From a virus, in IMG/VR virus record IMGVR_UViG_3300023215_001264, positions 1 to 25,000 of that record: 25,000 nt of DNA, one strand, 5' to 3'. The notes below the pieces were generated by a model that was not told where the DNA came from, ran no database searches, and saw only the letters and a program-made list of their open reading frames with translations. A program made the translations under genes and the position numbers. Shown piece after piece: positions 6,338 to 14,891 of this stretch. Every line of letters starts with the position of its first letter. Within the stretch, counting starts at the first letter, position 1.

Positions 6338-9094
6338 ATGGCAATCTTTAACCCACAATACTTTACGAACCCTGTTGCAAGCCTGAACACGGCTTTTGGT
6401 ATTCCCACTTGTATTCTTAGCTTTGGAGTAGAGGCTTTAAAGCTTATTAGTTCAGATGTGTTGGGGACCGTAGTAGACGCAGCCAATGATGGTAAGTTAG
6501 CCGCAAGGAAAGCTATTAGTAATGTTGTTAGTGATCTCTTCAACAACATGGGGATCATGCAATATGATGGGGGGTCGGGAAAATTGTCCCTCTTCTCAAG
6601 TTCTAGTAAGTTTGGACTAGATTTAGGCTTTCTTCAGAAGTTGGCTTACTACAATAGTTATCTCTCTGAAATTGAGTCTTTTGTTAATCAAGGAATTCAA
6701 ATTTATGAAGATATTGCTCAATGTATTCAGGATATGGAGAACTTCCTTAAAGCCACAGGCCCCCCTGAAATCACAGGAACAGGAGGAATTGGGGGAGGAT
6801 CCGAAGATCAGTATACTGAGAATTATCGCAACGCAGCTTTAGGAGTTGCTAGACAACAAGTAGAATCAGCCACAGTTTTTATAAACCAATGCGATGAATT
6901 AATTTTAAATATTGGCACAGTTTTTAGGGACCGACAACAAGCGAAGGAAGACGAAGAAGAAGTAGAGGAGCCAATTTTCCGCTTAGTTTATGGCCCCCCT
7001 GTTTCTAAACAAGGGATTTTCATCTTATCAGAAGACGGGCTTTACTATGACTCCCAGAAGCGTTTATATAACGGAAAGCACATTCCTGACGCTTCAGATA
7101 TTGGGGTTATACTAGATAGTGAGAAATGGAAACTTGATTATGCTTCTAACTTAGGTGGGCGTGGAGAGATTGTTTCTTTAGAGAGTTTAAATACGTATGT
7201 TGATACTATTTTTGATATCAATATTATTGATAACACTGCCACATTGAATACTTTTTACTCTGCTGATCACTTATTAAATGTTTTAGAGGGGCAGAAAGAT
7301 AAACTTATTTATGATTTATCTGCTCAGGTGGGGGAGTTAACATCCTCTGGGTATTCTTCTGATTCAGCGGTAGTGGTTAATTTAAAGAAGAGTCTAAATT
7401 CTACTATTAATGTTTTTAATATCAAGATTAATAAACGAAAAAAGCAAATTGAGGTAGCGGTAAAAGGTCCAAACCTGTTTGGGTCTGGGGAAGTATTCGC
7501 TCCTGGGACTATACCTGTTAATGATTTCTCTTACTTAAGTTCTATAAGTATAGATGTGGCGTTATCTCAACAGGAAGCTTTAACCTTTGGAGCAGGCGAG
7601 GTACAAGACGTAGTTCTTCCACTTCACCCAATATACGTAACATCTTATGGGAGAAGTTCCAACGTATTATTGCAGCCTATGATTGTTCCTCCTATGGGAA
7701 AAGGATCTATAATCTTTAATCATTCTGTTTCCAGCACAGAAGCTCCTGCTATATCTCTCACCGATGAAATTGAAACAGTTGGTTTATTCGGAGTTTACAA
7801 TTTCTTAAAACCTACAAGTGTAGCTCCTGATTCCCCGATATTTGATACATGGAACTGTGCTTCCTTGGGTGCTGAAGCCAACGCACAACTTATAGGAAAT
7901 ACCCCTAACCTCTTTGTTTCTGGCTTGGGTATTCCGTTGTTCGATGGACTAGCTAAGGTCAATGGTGCAGATTATAAATTAGCTCAAACTGCTGGGACGC
8001 TTAGGCTGCCCCCTACTCAAGATTTTCAGAATATGTTTTATAATAATAAGGGATGCAGTATAGAGTGCTGGGTTCATATTCCTGACTATGGAACAAGTGG
8101 GGATCATAAAGAAGTGTACGGATCAGGAACTCCTAATTTATATCCAAACAAAGGTGAGTGGGCTGATTACAATTATTATAAAATTATTTTGGCTAATGAA
8201 AATACAGGGGGGAACATTGAGGCCCCTAGTGTAAGTGCGTTGCATGACGCGAAGGGGAGTAACAGTACCAGAGGCCTTCTCATAGGCTTTACCCGGGATC
8301 CAGTTATTTACTCAGATACGTTAGTTATTCCAGGAACCAATATAGACCCAGCAATTAATATATACACAGATACATCTAATACGGTGGCCTCTAGTTGCTT
8401 CTTTGTTGCTCCTACTATGTCTATAAATGCAAACAGTGTGGAGTTTGTTCCTAGCGATAAGGATTGTGTTACTGACGGGTTTAGGAAAGTAGTAATCAAG
8501 GATGATGTTTCAGCAGCCGCTTATGATGACGGAATGGGATTAGAGACAAGTACTCCTAAATCTTTTATTGATGTTTCAGGGTCTTTCATGCATATTCATT
8601 TGTCCTTTGATGTAGCAAAGGATGCTTGTAAGATATATCTAGATGGAAATTTAATGGCTACTTCTTCTATGGCTCTATTATTTGGGGTAGAAGTAGGCCA
8701 TATGCCTTCTGTTCCTACCTTTATAACCCCAGAAAACTTCCCTAATCCCAGCTTCTTTTACTCCTCCGGTACGGTTAATCAAACCTATCCCTCTACCCTC
8801 TTTGATGCTGGCCCTAGAACTGATCAGTACTTCACTCCTTGGATAGTGGGAGGAGGATGGACTGACGGGTTCCCTATAACGGTTTCTTCAATTCTTGAGG
8901 GAGTTGGCAGTGAGACCCCAGGGGAGCAGTCACTCCCCATCGAAGGAGGGTTTATGGGAACTCGACACGGAGTTTCTAGTGGTCTTAACGGCCATGTAGG
9001 AAGTTTAAAGTTTTATTCAAGGCCCCTAACTATTAAGGAGGTTCGTAAAAATTACGAAGCACAAAAGGGGTTTTTCAAAAATATTAAATTATGA
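6338..9094 (+). CDS. Large baseplate/tail structural protein with C-terminal LamG-like lectin domain
   Basis: This 918-aa protein is modular. Residues 1 to about 205 are helical with a glycine-rich turn (TGTGGIGGGS near 145-155). An acidic linker (EDEEEVEEP) follows. The next roughly 200 residues mix beta and coiled helices, including 'KLIYDLSAQVGELTSSGYSS' and a very basic 'INKRKKQIEV'. From about 500 to the end it looks like a concanavalin/LamG jelly roll: 'CSIECWVHIPDY' (about 573-584), then 'HIHLSFDVAKDACKIYLDGN' (about 752-771), and 'NGHVGSLKFYSRPLTIKEVR' near 883-902. That last pattern (strand, 'Y-x-R-x-L-x-x-x-E-V') is the usual end of LamG-like domains that bind glycans. The gene sits between spike and gp25 genes, so the protein is probably part of the baseplate with an exposed binding domain. 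There is no SD. It ends with an ATGA overlap into the gp25 gene. Confidence 0.6.
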   Translation: MAIFNPQYFTNPVASLNTAFGIPTCILSFGVEALKLISSDVLGTVVDAANDGKLAARKAISNVVSDLFNNMGIMQYDGGSGKLSLFSSSSKFGLDLGFLQKLAYYNSYLSEIESFVNQGIQIYEDIAQCIQDMENFLKATGPPEITGTGGIGGGSEDQYTENYRNAALGVARQQVESATVFINQCDELILNIGTVFRDRQQAKEDEEEVEEPIFRLVYGPPVSKQGIFILSEDGLYYDSQKRLYNGKHIPDASDIGVILDSEKWKLDYASNLGGRGEIVSLESLNTYVDTIFDINIIDNTATLNTFYSADHLLNVLEGQKDKLIYDLSAQVGELTSSGYSSDSAVVVNLKKSLNSTINVFNIKINKRKKQIEVAVKGPNLFGSGEVFAPGTIPVNDFSYLSSISIDVALSQQEALTFGAGEVQDVVLPLHPIYVTSYGRSSNVLLQPMIVPPMGKGSIIFNHSVSSTEAPAISLTDEIETVGLFGVYNFLKPTSVAPDSPIFDTWNCASLGAEANAQLIGNTPNLFVSGLGIPLFDGLAKVNGADYKLAQTAGTLRLPPTQDFQNMFYNNKGCSIECWVHIPDYGTSGDHKEVYGSGTPNLYPNKGEWADYNYYKIILANENTGGNIEAPSVSALHDAKGSNSTRGLLIGFTRDPVIYSDTLVIPGTNIDPAINIYTDTSNTVASSCFFVAPTMSINANSVEFVPSDKDCVTDGFRKVVIKDDVSAAAYDDGMGLETSTPKSFIDVSGSFMHIHLSFDVAKDACKIYLDGNLMATSSMALLFGVEVGHMPSVPTFITPENFPNPSFFYSSGTVNQTYPSTLFDAGPRTDQYFTPWIVGGGWTDGFPITVSSILEGVGSETPGEQSLPIEGGFMGTRHGVSSGLNGHVGSLKFYSRPLTIKEVRKNYEAQKGFFKNIKL

Positions 9095-9558
9095 GCATCG
9101 AGTCCACCACAGTTTATGGAGTCCTTCCAGCTAGTACGACTAAATTAGACATTACTAGTGAAAGTAGTATATCACCCATTATAGGTGTTAGGTTTCCTCT
9201 TTCGGAGAAAGGGGATAGACTGCCTAATATTTTCTTAAAAGCTCAAGGAATGGGGTTGGTTAAAAGCATGGTCCGTCAGTTTATAAAAACAGAGCGTGGA
9301 GAGCGCGTAATGCTCCCTAACTTTGGACTATCTTTGAAGAGATTCCTTTTCGAGCCTATAACTCCTGACCTTATCTTAAATATAGAAAATGAAATTTATA
9401 CAGGGTTTGGGCAGTATCTTCCTAATATTCGTATTTTAAACTTACAGATCTTGAGTGGTGATAACATTCAAGGATTTGGCCTTCCAGGGATAAAGATAAC
9501 GATGGTTATTTCTCCTATAAATTCTAATGAGCAAGCTCAAATTTCAGTAAACCTATGA
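9091..9558 (+). CDS. Baseplate wedge protein, gp25-like (GPW/gp25 family)
   Basis: This 155-aa protein has the hallmark of the gp25 family: 'ERGERVMLPNFGLSLKRFLF' followed by E-P (about residues 68-89), preceded by 'MVRQFIKT' and followed by the helix 'LILNIENEIYTGFGQYLP' and a closing beta hairpin. gp25 is a small conserved core protein of every contractile tail wedge and helps nucleate sheath attachment. An N-terminal extension of about 50 residues before the domain is longer than in T4 gp25 (about 132 aa in total). The start overlaps the previous stop in an ATGA, as does the end with the next gene. No SD is visible, so translation is probably coupled. The assignment is firm. Confidence 0.9.
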   Translation: MSIESTTVYGVLPASTTKLDITSESSISPIIGVRFPLSEKGDRLPNIFLKAQGMGLVKSMVRQFIKTERGERVMLPNFGLSLKRFLFEPITPDLILNIENEIYTGFGQYLPNIRILNLQILSGDNIQGFGLPGIKITMVISPINSNEQAQISVNL

Positions 9559-11189
9559 CAACACAAGATTATAACTTACCTAAGGACATTCCGTTTATTT
9601 CTGCGAAATCGGATTTTCAGAAACTTTTGCCCTCTACTCTTAGCGATACACAGAAAAAAGCCTTAATTAATTATGCGTCTACCGACTTCGGTAGCTTGCG
9701 TGAGTCTTTGATCGCTTATATTAGAGCGGCGTACACGGATGATTATCAAAACATTGCTGAGTCTGATTTTGGGATGATGTTCACTGAGCTAGTAGCTTAT
9801 ATGGGATCGGTGCTTTCTTTTAAAGCCGATGCGTTAGCTAATGAAAACTTTTTACCTACTGCAAGAACGAGGAGGAATGTTAAAAAGTTATTAGAGCTTA
9901 TTGGTATTAGGATGAAGGGTCCTACTTCTGCGGGGGCAACTGCTCAACTCACTTTAACTATTCCTATAGTCCCGGAAGGAGATCCAGACGATGGCCCTTC
10001 GGAGATTGTTATCCCCGCACAGCAAAGAAGCTATGTAGTTACCTCTCCTTTAGATGGAGGAGCATTGACCTATACTCTGTACAAAGTACGGAGTGGTAAG
10101 ATAACCTCTCTTAATACAAATTCCACCGACATAGAGTTACTCCCTAGTGAAGTTTCTAATGATGCCAGTACTGTGTGGACTAACCTAGCCTTGTTAGAAG
10201 GTTCGTTAGTAGAGGAGAGTGGTACGTTTGATGATACGGAGATATTTAAAACAATTAACTTAACTCAAGGACCAGTCATTGAGAATAGCGTACAGGTTTT
10301 TGTTAACTCTATTGAGCCTTTATCAGGAACGTATTACCAAGTAGACAATATTTTTTCTGCTTCAGGGGCTAGTGATCAAATTTTTGAGGCCATATATGAT
10401 AATTCTTATAATGCTTTCCTAAGATTTGGAGATGGAAAAGTGGGAGCTTCCCCTCCTAACTCTTCAAGTTATAGAGTCCTATATCGTGTAGGTGGGGGAA
10501 GTAGAGGAAATTTATTAAGTACTACTATTACTTCTCCTATTGAAACGGTCTGGAGTCCCGGCGTTGTTCAAAGTACTAGTGTTGCTACTGGAGGGGTTGA
10601 TGCTGAAACTGTAGACCAAGCAAAGCTTTCGGGGCCATTAGTCTTTAAGCAACAAGATAGACTAGTCACGTTAGGAGATTATACATCATTCGTTGCTCGT
10701 TTTAGAAGCCCTACTGGCGGGAGTGCTATTGGAACAGCGTCTACGAGAAAAGCATTTTCTTCGGCAAATATAATTGATGTGTTTGTTCTTCAGAAAGCGA
10801 CCAATCTTCAATTACAAAAAGCTACTTTAGATTATAAGGCTCATCTATTGGAAGCTATGGAACAAAAGAAAATGCTTACGGATGAACTTGTTATAGTAGA
10901 TGGTCTTGTTAGAACTCTCGATATTTTAGTTACTGTGTATGTAGATCTTTCTTTAATTGATTACGAGGAAACTATTAAGGCCGAAGCCACACAAACTATT
11001 CAAGGATTTTTTGCTTATGATCGTTTAGGTTTTGGTAACTCTTTTATTCCTGAAGAGTTAAATAGAAATCTCTTTAATATTAATAAAGTACGTTACTCTA
11101 CTATTGATAATGTGAAAGACACTATCACCCCAGAATTCAATGAAGTAATTCAGTTAAATAACCTAACAATTAATGTAGCTTATATTTAA
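9555..11189 (+). CDS. Baseplate wedge protein, J/gp6-like
   Basis: This 544-aa protein follows gp25, as in P2, Mu, T4-like phages and contractile injection systems. The N-terminal region has the typical helical signature 'ESDFGMMFTELVAYMGSVLS' then 'NENFLPTARTRRNVKKLLEL' (about 68-114). The middle is a beta domain (about 125-330) containing 'FLRFGDGKVGASPP' and 'YRVGGGSRGN', the most conserved J-protein motif. The C-terminal part has 'VTLGDYTSFVARF' and later 'IDVFVLQ', with a final helix-strand region (about 370-544) like the gp6 dimerisation end. Baseplate J/gp6 subunits form the iris ring that triggers sheath contraction. The length fits between P2 gpJ (about 300 aa) and T4 gp6 (660 aa). 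The start overlaps the previous stop (ATGA) and there is no SD. Confidence 0.88.
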   Translation: MTTQDYNLPKDIPFISAKSDFQKLLPSTLSDTQKKALINYASTDFGSLRESLIAYIRAAYTDDYQNIAESDFGMMFTELVAYMGSVLSFKADALANENFLPTARTRRNVKKLLELIGIRMKGPTSAGATAQLTLTIPIVPEGDPDDGPSEIVIPAQQRSYVVTSPLDGGALTYTLYKVRSGKITSLNTNSTDIELLPSEVSNDASTVWTNLALLEGSLVEESGTFDDTEIFKTINLTQGPVIENSVQVFVNSIEPLSGTYYQVDNIFSASGASDQIFEAIYDNSYNAFLRFGDGKVGASPPNSSSYRVLYRVGGGSRGNLLSTTITSPIETVWSPGVVQSTSVATGGVDAETVDQAKLSGPLVFKQQDRLVTLGDYTSFVARFRSPTGGSAIGTASTRKAFSSANIIDVFVLQKATNLQLQKATLDYKAHLLEAMEQKKMLTDELVIVDGLVRTLDILVTVYVDLSLIDYEETIKAEATQTIQGFFAYDRLGFGNSFIPEELNRNLFNINKVRYSTIDNVKDTITPEFNEVIQLNNLTINVAYI

Positions 11190-14100
11190 ATGGCAAGAAA
11201 GTATTCAAAATCTAATTTCGTTGATGCAGTAAAGATTATTACTCCAGACATTTATCTTGAGGAAGATTTAGCAGTTGGTGGTCAGAAAATTAAATATACT
11301 GATCAAGTCATCAACAGCCATTTGGTGGGTATTAACTCCATTTCAACAGCAAATGATTCTCCCATTGGGGGACAGTCTCCCTTTTTGCATTTAAGTTCTA
11401 TCCCTAATAATGTATCTTATAGTTCTATTGATACTCCTGAAGGCTTTTCTAGATATTTTATCAAACAAAATAATTTAACTAATCTTAGCCCTCAGGATTT
11501 TGATAAAAGAATTTTAACGAAGTTAAATACTGCTCTTAAAAATTATGATTCGTCTAGTGATTTTGCAGCCTACGTAAGCTCTACTCTTTTACCTAAGTTT
11601 ACTTTAAACTCTTCTTCTTTATTGGCCGATAATTCAGGAGTATACGGAAGCACTCTTTCGGGAATTCATGATTATTTCATCACCAATTTAGGGTGGCTAT
11701 ATTTCTTAAATACTAGTGGCCCAATCTTTGACCCCTCTTCTTTAGTTTTAGACACATTGGTAAACACTATTTATGGAGGAACCAGTTATAGACTAAATGA
11801 TGCTATAAAAGATTATCAGACCTACGTATGGAAAAACTACTACGATTATACAGCTTCTGATCCTGCTTACCCAGATGATATAACCTATAACACAACTGCA
11901 GGATTCAATACCTTAAATGCTGGGCTTATTCCTGCTCCTTTTGCTTCTTCTACAGGAACTTTTACTAGTGGCACCCAAAATTTAGAAAAACTAAATACCT
12001 TTATTGATATTGTTTATTCTCCTCTTTATATTGATCGGGAAGATAACATCGTACAAAGAGCTATTGAGGAGTTTTTATCTGCTAATTCAAAGCTCTCTTC
12101 TATGGAATCGGCAGGACCTTTCTCTCGTTACCTTCAAGCAGTTTCTTATCTCCTTCGTGATCTGGATAACGAAGTAGAGTCCCTGGAAACTCTTTTATCT
12201 ATTCAAGATTGTCCTGTAGATTTTCTGCCGTACTTAGCAAGTCTTATCGGGTGGAATTTATATGGAGTAAATGAGGTTTCATGGAGAAATCAGTTATCTA
12301 ATGCGGTAAGGCTCTATAAAAAGAGAGGAACTAAAGCGGGGTTAGAAGAAGCTTTAGATACTATCATTGTTCAGAATCCACTTAATACTAGTGGTAGTAT
12401 AATTACTGAATTATATGAGTCTTATATTCCGAACCTCCTTTATTACCTTCTTTTAACAGATTCTCCATTATTTAACTTTGAATATTATACTCCTGAAGTA
12501 GCTCAAGCCTTAGGTGTAGACTCTTATGATTCTGCTAATATGGATGTTAATATTAGAGCAGCGGTAGATTCTATTATAAAAAGTGCTATAGAAGAATTTC
12601 CACACCTCTTTATTAATCGTAATGAGCCATTTAGAATAAACTTACTTGCAAATGGTCGGGGGTGGTTTGGGGATATTCTGAAGGATCCTCGCTTCGAAGA
12701 TCAATATATGAATCCCGAAGGGATTCCTGTTGCTATAAAAGCTGATCCTAATTTTGTATTTAATTATCGAACCCCCAACCATGTAACTCAAGTCCCCCCT
12801 TGGGAGGAAGAGAAGTTTTATAAAAATTGTGGAGTCACCTCTGATCTCCTTAACTTTTACGCTAATCGCTTAGGAGCTTTCTGTGTTAGTCTAAAATATA
12901 GGAACTCTTTTGTAGATTATGTAACAGAGTTTGTTTTGGATATTACCGATACCGACCTTTATCTTGGGAACTCTTATGTCTTTTTTACGTCCGCTCAAGA
13001 ATACTCCCCCAATCATGATCATATTCTTACTACTTACCAGACATCTTCCTATGATGCTTTAAGTTTGTGGAATGGAAAGTCCTCTACTTTTGACCTAACT
13101 ATTGGAGCAGGTTCTTTTTCTAGTACCTTTTTCCAAAATGTATCAGGGCAGTATACAGTCCAACAAATTGTTGACACCTTACGGATTGTAGATGATTTTA
13201 GTCCTGCTAAAGCCATCCCAAGAACACGCCTATACCTAACTCAAGAAGAGCATTTAAGTGGTATTGATTTTATGTGTCCTAGCATTCGTTGGGGAATAGC
13301 AGATGTCCCTCCTGTCTCAGGTCCTTGGTCGAATACCGAAATATCGGGGGTAAATGATAGGGGTACGGGATTCGCTTTAGGATATGATATACATCCAGGT
13401 TATGATGATAGTCGGAGTACCGTATCTCATGAATTTGCTCCCTGTTTTCATCGGAAGGGATCTGAATACTCTAATAATATTGTAAGATCTGTAGTAAATA
13501 CTTCATCAATTGTTCCCGAAAGTATTAGTAGGAATACAGTGCGGAGAAGAGATTTCTATAACACTTTAAATAAAAAAAGTTGGTATGATAGGACTGGTTG
13601 GAACATGCCTAGTTTCTACAATGCTGCAAGCTCTATTGTAGATTACTATCCTTTGGGTTTTATTCCATCGTCCTTTAGTTTTGCTGATGGAAGTCCCCAT
13701 AATTTATCGGGCGTTTATTCCAAGGACTGTAATACCAGTGGTTCAAACCGAACATATTTTGGGGTTCCTGTTAGCTCGGCTTTCTTAGTTAGAGGGAATA
13801 CTGGAATTACCTTCTCTTCTTGTGATTCTTATGTAAGAAGAAATATAACCCCTCCTGAGATTATACTATTTTTTAATTTAGAAGAGAAGAAGAAGAAGGC
13901 GTTAGCTAATGCTACTTATAAGTATAATGAATCCTTATTAACTACTTCGGCTGCATGGCTTAATTTTACTGATTCTTTAGCCAATCGAATGGACGATTTG
14001 AGTGAGAACAAATATCAAGGTCCTATTCTAGACAGGAGAAGAGCAAGTGTAGATTCGTCGGGAGGAGTGCAGTCCGTCTATAACGATTATAATAAGTTCT

Positions 14101-14891
14101 TTGGAACTTCTGTTTCCTTTAGCTCTCTCCCTGAGAATTTAGTACAAAAACATAAACATGGAGGTGCTAATATATTGTCTCATGTTTACGGGCCTATTTA
14201 TAGAAATGCTGATTTTTACTATGATGGAAGTGCGGTTTTAAATACAAGTTCCAATCTTGTTAATAGAACTTTCGCGGACCCCTTTGCATTAAATCTCGCT
14301 TTGAGTGGAGCTAATTACACCAGTATTGGTGTAGCCCCCTACTTTGCTTCCGCCATTCACAGCGAATCTCCTTATTTTGGATTTCCTGAGTATAGAACTC
14401 AGTTTGTTTTAAGTGGTGTAAACTTTATTGATAGTTCCTCTCTCTACGGCACTCCTGCTAATGAATTTTTAGTTTATAAGTTAGGAGATTTGGTTAAATC
14501 CACCGTGCCTAGCGATGATAATTATCTTATTAATAATAAGTGTTTGATGCTGAAGAAAAAATCTCATGGACTGCCTAGATTTTCTATTGATTTACGTGGA
14601 AGTGAGGATCTGAAGAATATTTTAATTCCTGAACATGATTTTGAGCTTTCAGTAGATTATCTTATAGGGAATCAAGAAGAGAGATCTTTTGGGGGTGGGG
14701 GGATTGGAGTTATTCTCCGAACAAAAGTAGAGCCCGTTAGAGGGGGAGGTTACGTGTTCTTTGTATGGACTCCACAACAAGAGTGGAAAATGGTTAATGT
14801 TAATGATGTAACTAACGGTTACACCAGTATTGATACTCTTATCAATAACTACACACATATATTTTCTGGGGGGGGATACTTCTACTGTTAG
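11190..14891 (+). CDS. Giant tail/baseplate protein with P2 gpI-like segment; N-terminal part of a frameshifted gene
   Basis: This 1233-aa reading frame starts directly after the gp6-like gene (TAA then ATG). Residues about 328-395 read like phage tail protein I of P2-type tails: 'CPVDFLPYLASLIGWNLYG', then 'WRNQLSNAVRLYKKRGTKAG' and 'LEEALDTI'. The protein following J in such phages links wedge to fibres, so this position fits. The rest is mostly unknown. It is aromatic- and asparagine-rich, with a lysine-rich helix (EEKKKKALANATYKYN, about 897-912). The last 90 residues look like the first half of a glycan-binding jelly roll (FELSVDYL, then GGGGIGVILRT, then YVFFVWTPQQEWKMV). That domain is cut short: after a run of eight G at 14868-14875 the frame adds only GYFYC and stops. 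The continuation is in the next frame over. The gpI call is moderately sure; the truncation is seen directly. Confidence 0.7.
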   Translation: MARKYSKSNFVDAVKIITPDIYLEEDLAVGGQKIKYTDQVINSHLVGINSISTANDSPIGGQSPFLHLSSIPNNVSYSSIDTPEGFSRYFIKQNNLTNLSPQDFDKRILTKLNTALKNYDSSSDFAAYVSSTLLPKFTLNSSSLLADNSGVYGSTLSGIHDYFITNLGWLYFLNTSGPIFDPSSLVLDTLVNTIYGGTSYRLNDAIKDYQTYVWKNYYDYTASDPAYPDDITYNTTAGFNTLNAGLIPAPFASSTGTFTSGTQNLEKLNTFIDIVYSPLYIDREDNIVQRAIEEFLSANSKLSSMESAGPFSRYLQAVSYLLRDLDNEVESLETLLSIQDCPVDFLPYLASLIGWNLYGVNEVSWRNQLSNAVRLYKKRGTKAGLEEALDTIIVQNPLNTSGSIITELYESYIPNLLYYLLLTDSPLFNFEYYTPEVAQALGVDSYDSANMDVNIRAAVDSIIKSAIEEFPHLFINRNEPFRINLLANGRGWFGDILKDPRFEDQYMNPEGIPVAIKADPNFVFNYRTPNHVTQVPPWEEEKFYKNCGVTSDLLNFYANRLGAFCVSLKYRNSFVDYVTEFVLDITDTDLYLGNSYVFFTSAQEYSPNHDHILTTYQTSSYDALSLWNGKSSTFDLTIGAGSFSSTFFQNVSGQYTVQQIVDTLRIVDDFSPAKAIPRTRLYLTQEEHLSGIDFMCPSIRWGIADVPPVSGPWSNTEISGVNDRGTGFALGYDIHPGYDDSRSTVSHEFAPCFHRKGSEYSNNIVRSVVNTSSIVPESISRNTVRRRDFYNTLNKKSWYDRTGWNMPSFYNAASSIVDYYPLGFIPSSFSFADGSPHNLSGVYSKDCNTSGSNRTYFGVPVSSAFLVRGNTGITFSSCDSYVRRNITPPEIILFFNLEEKKKKALANATYKYNESLLTTSAAWLNFTDSLANRMDDLSENKYQGPILDRRRASVDSSGGVQSVYNDYNKFFGTSVSFSSLPENLVQKHKHGGANILSHVYGPIYRNADFYYDGSAVLNTSSNLVNRTFADPFALNLALSGANYTSIGVAPYFASAIHSESPYFGFPEYRTQFVLSGVNFIDSSSLYGTPANEFLVYKLGDLVKSTVPSDDNYLINNKCLMLKKKSHGLPRFSIDLRGSEDLKNILIPEHDFELSVDYLIGNQEERSFGGGGIGVILRTKVEPVRGGGYVFFVWTPQQEWKMVNVNDVTNGYTSIDTLINNYTHIFSGGGYFYC

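Noticed and set aside
6053-6558. Short frames on both strands around the spike/LamG gene boundary (6053-6358 minus, 6132-6386 plus, 6331-6558 minus)
   Set aside because: They overlap two well-supported genes almost completely, and the products are low-quality hydrophobic or basic sequence.
8418-8428. T4-late-promoter-like TATAAAT strings, for example inside the LamG gene and near 1637
   Set aside because: They lie within coding sequence in AT-rich DNA, not upstream of a gene start. Such matches are expected by chance.
8400-9094. Possible diversity-generating retroelement target in the LamG-like C-terminus
   Set aside because: No reverse transcriptase, template repeat or C-lectin-type variable-region signature is visible in the window.
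14830-14874. TTG 14830 as a genuine independent start of the downstream tail frame
   Set aside because: There is no SD, and the first 15 codons are just the upstream domain read out of frame. The domain logic favours a single gene with a +1 shift at the G8 run.
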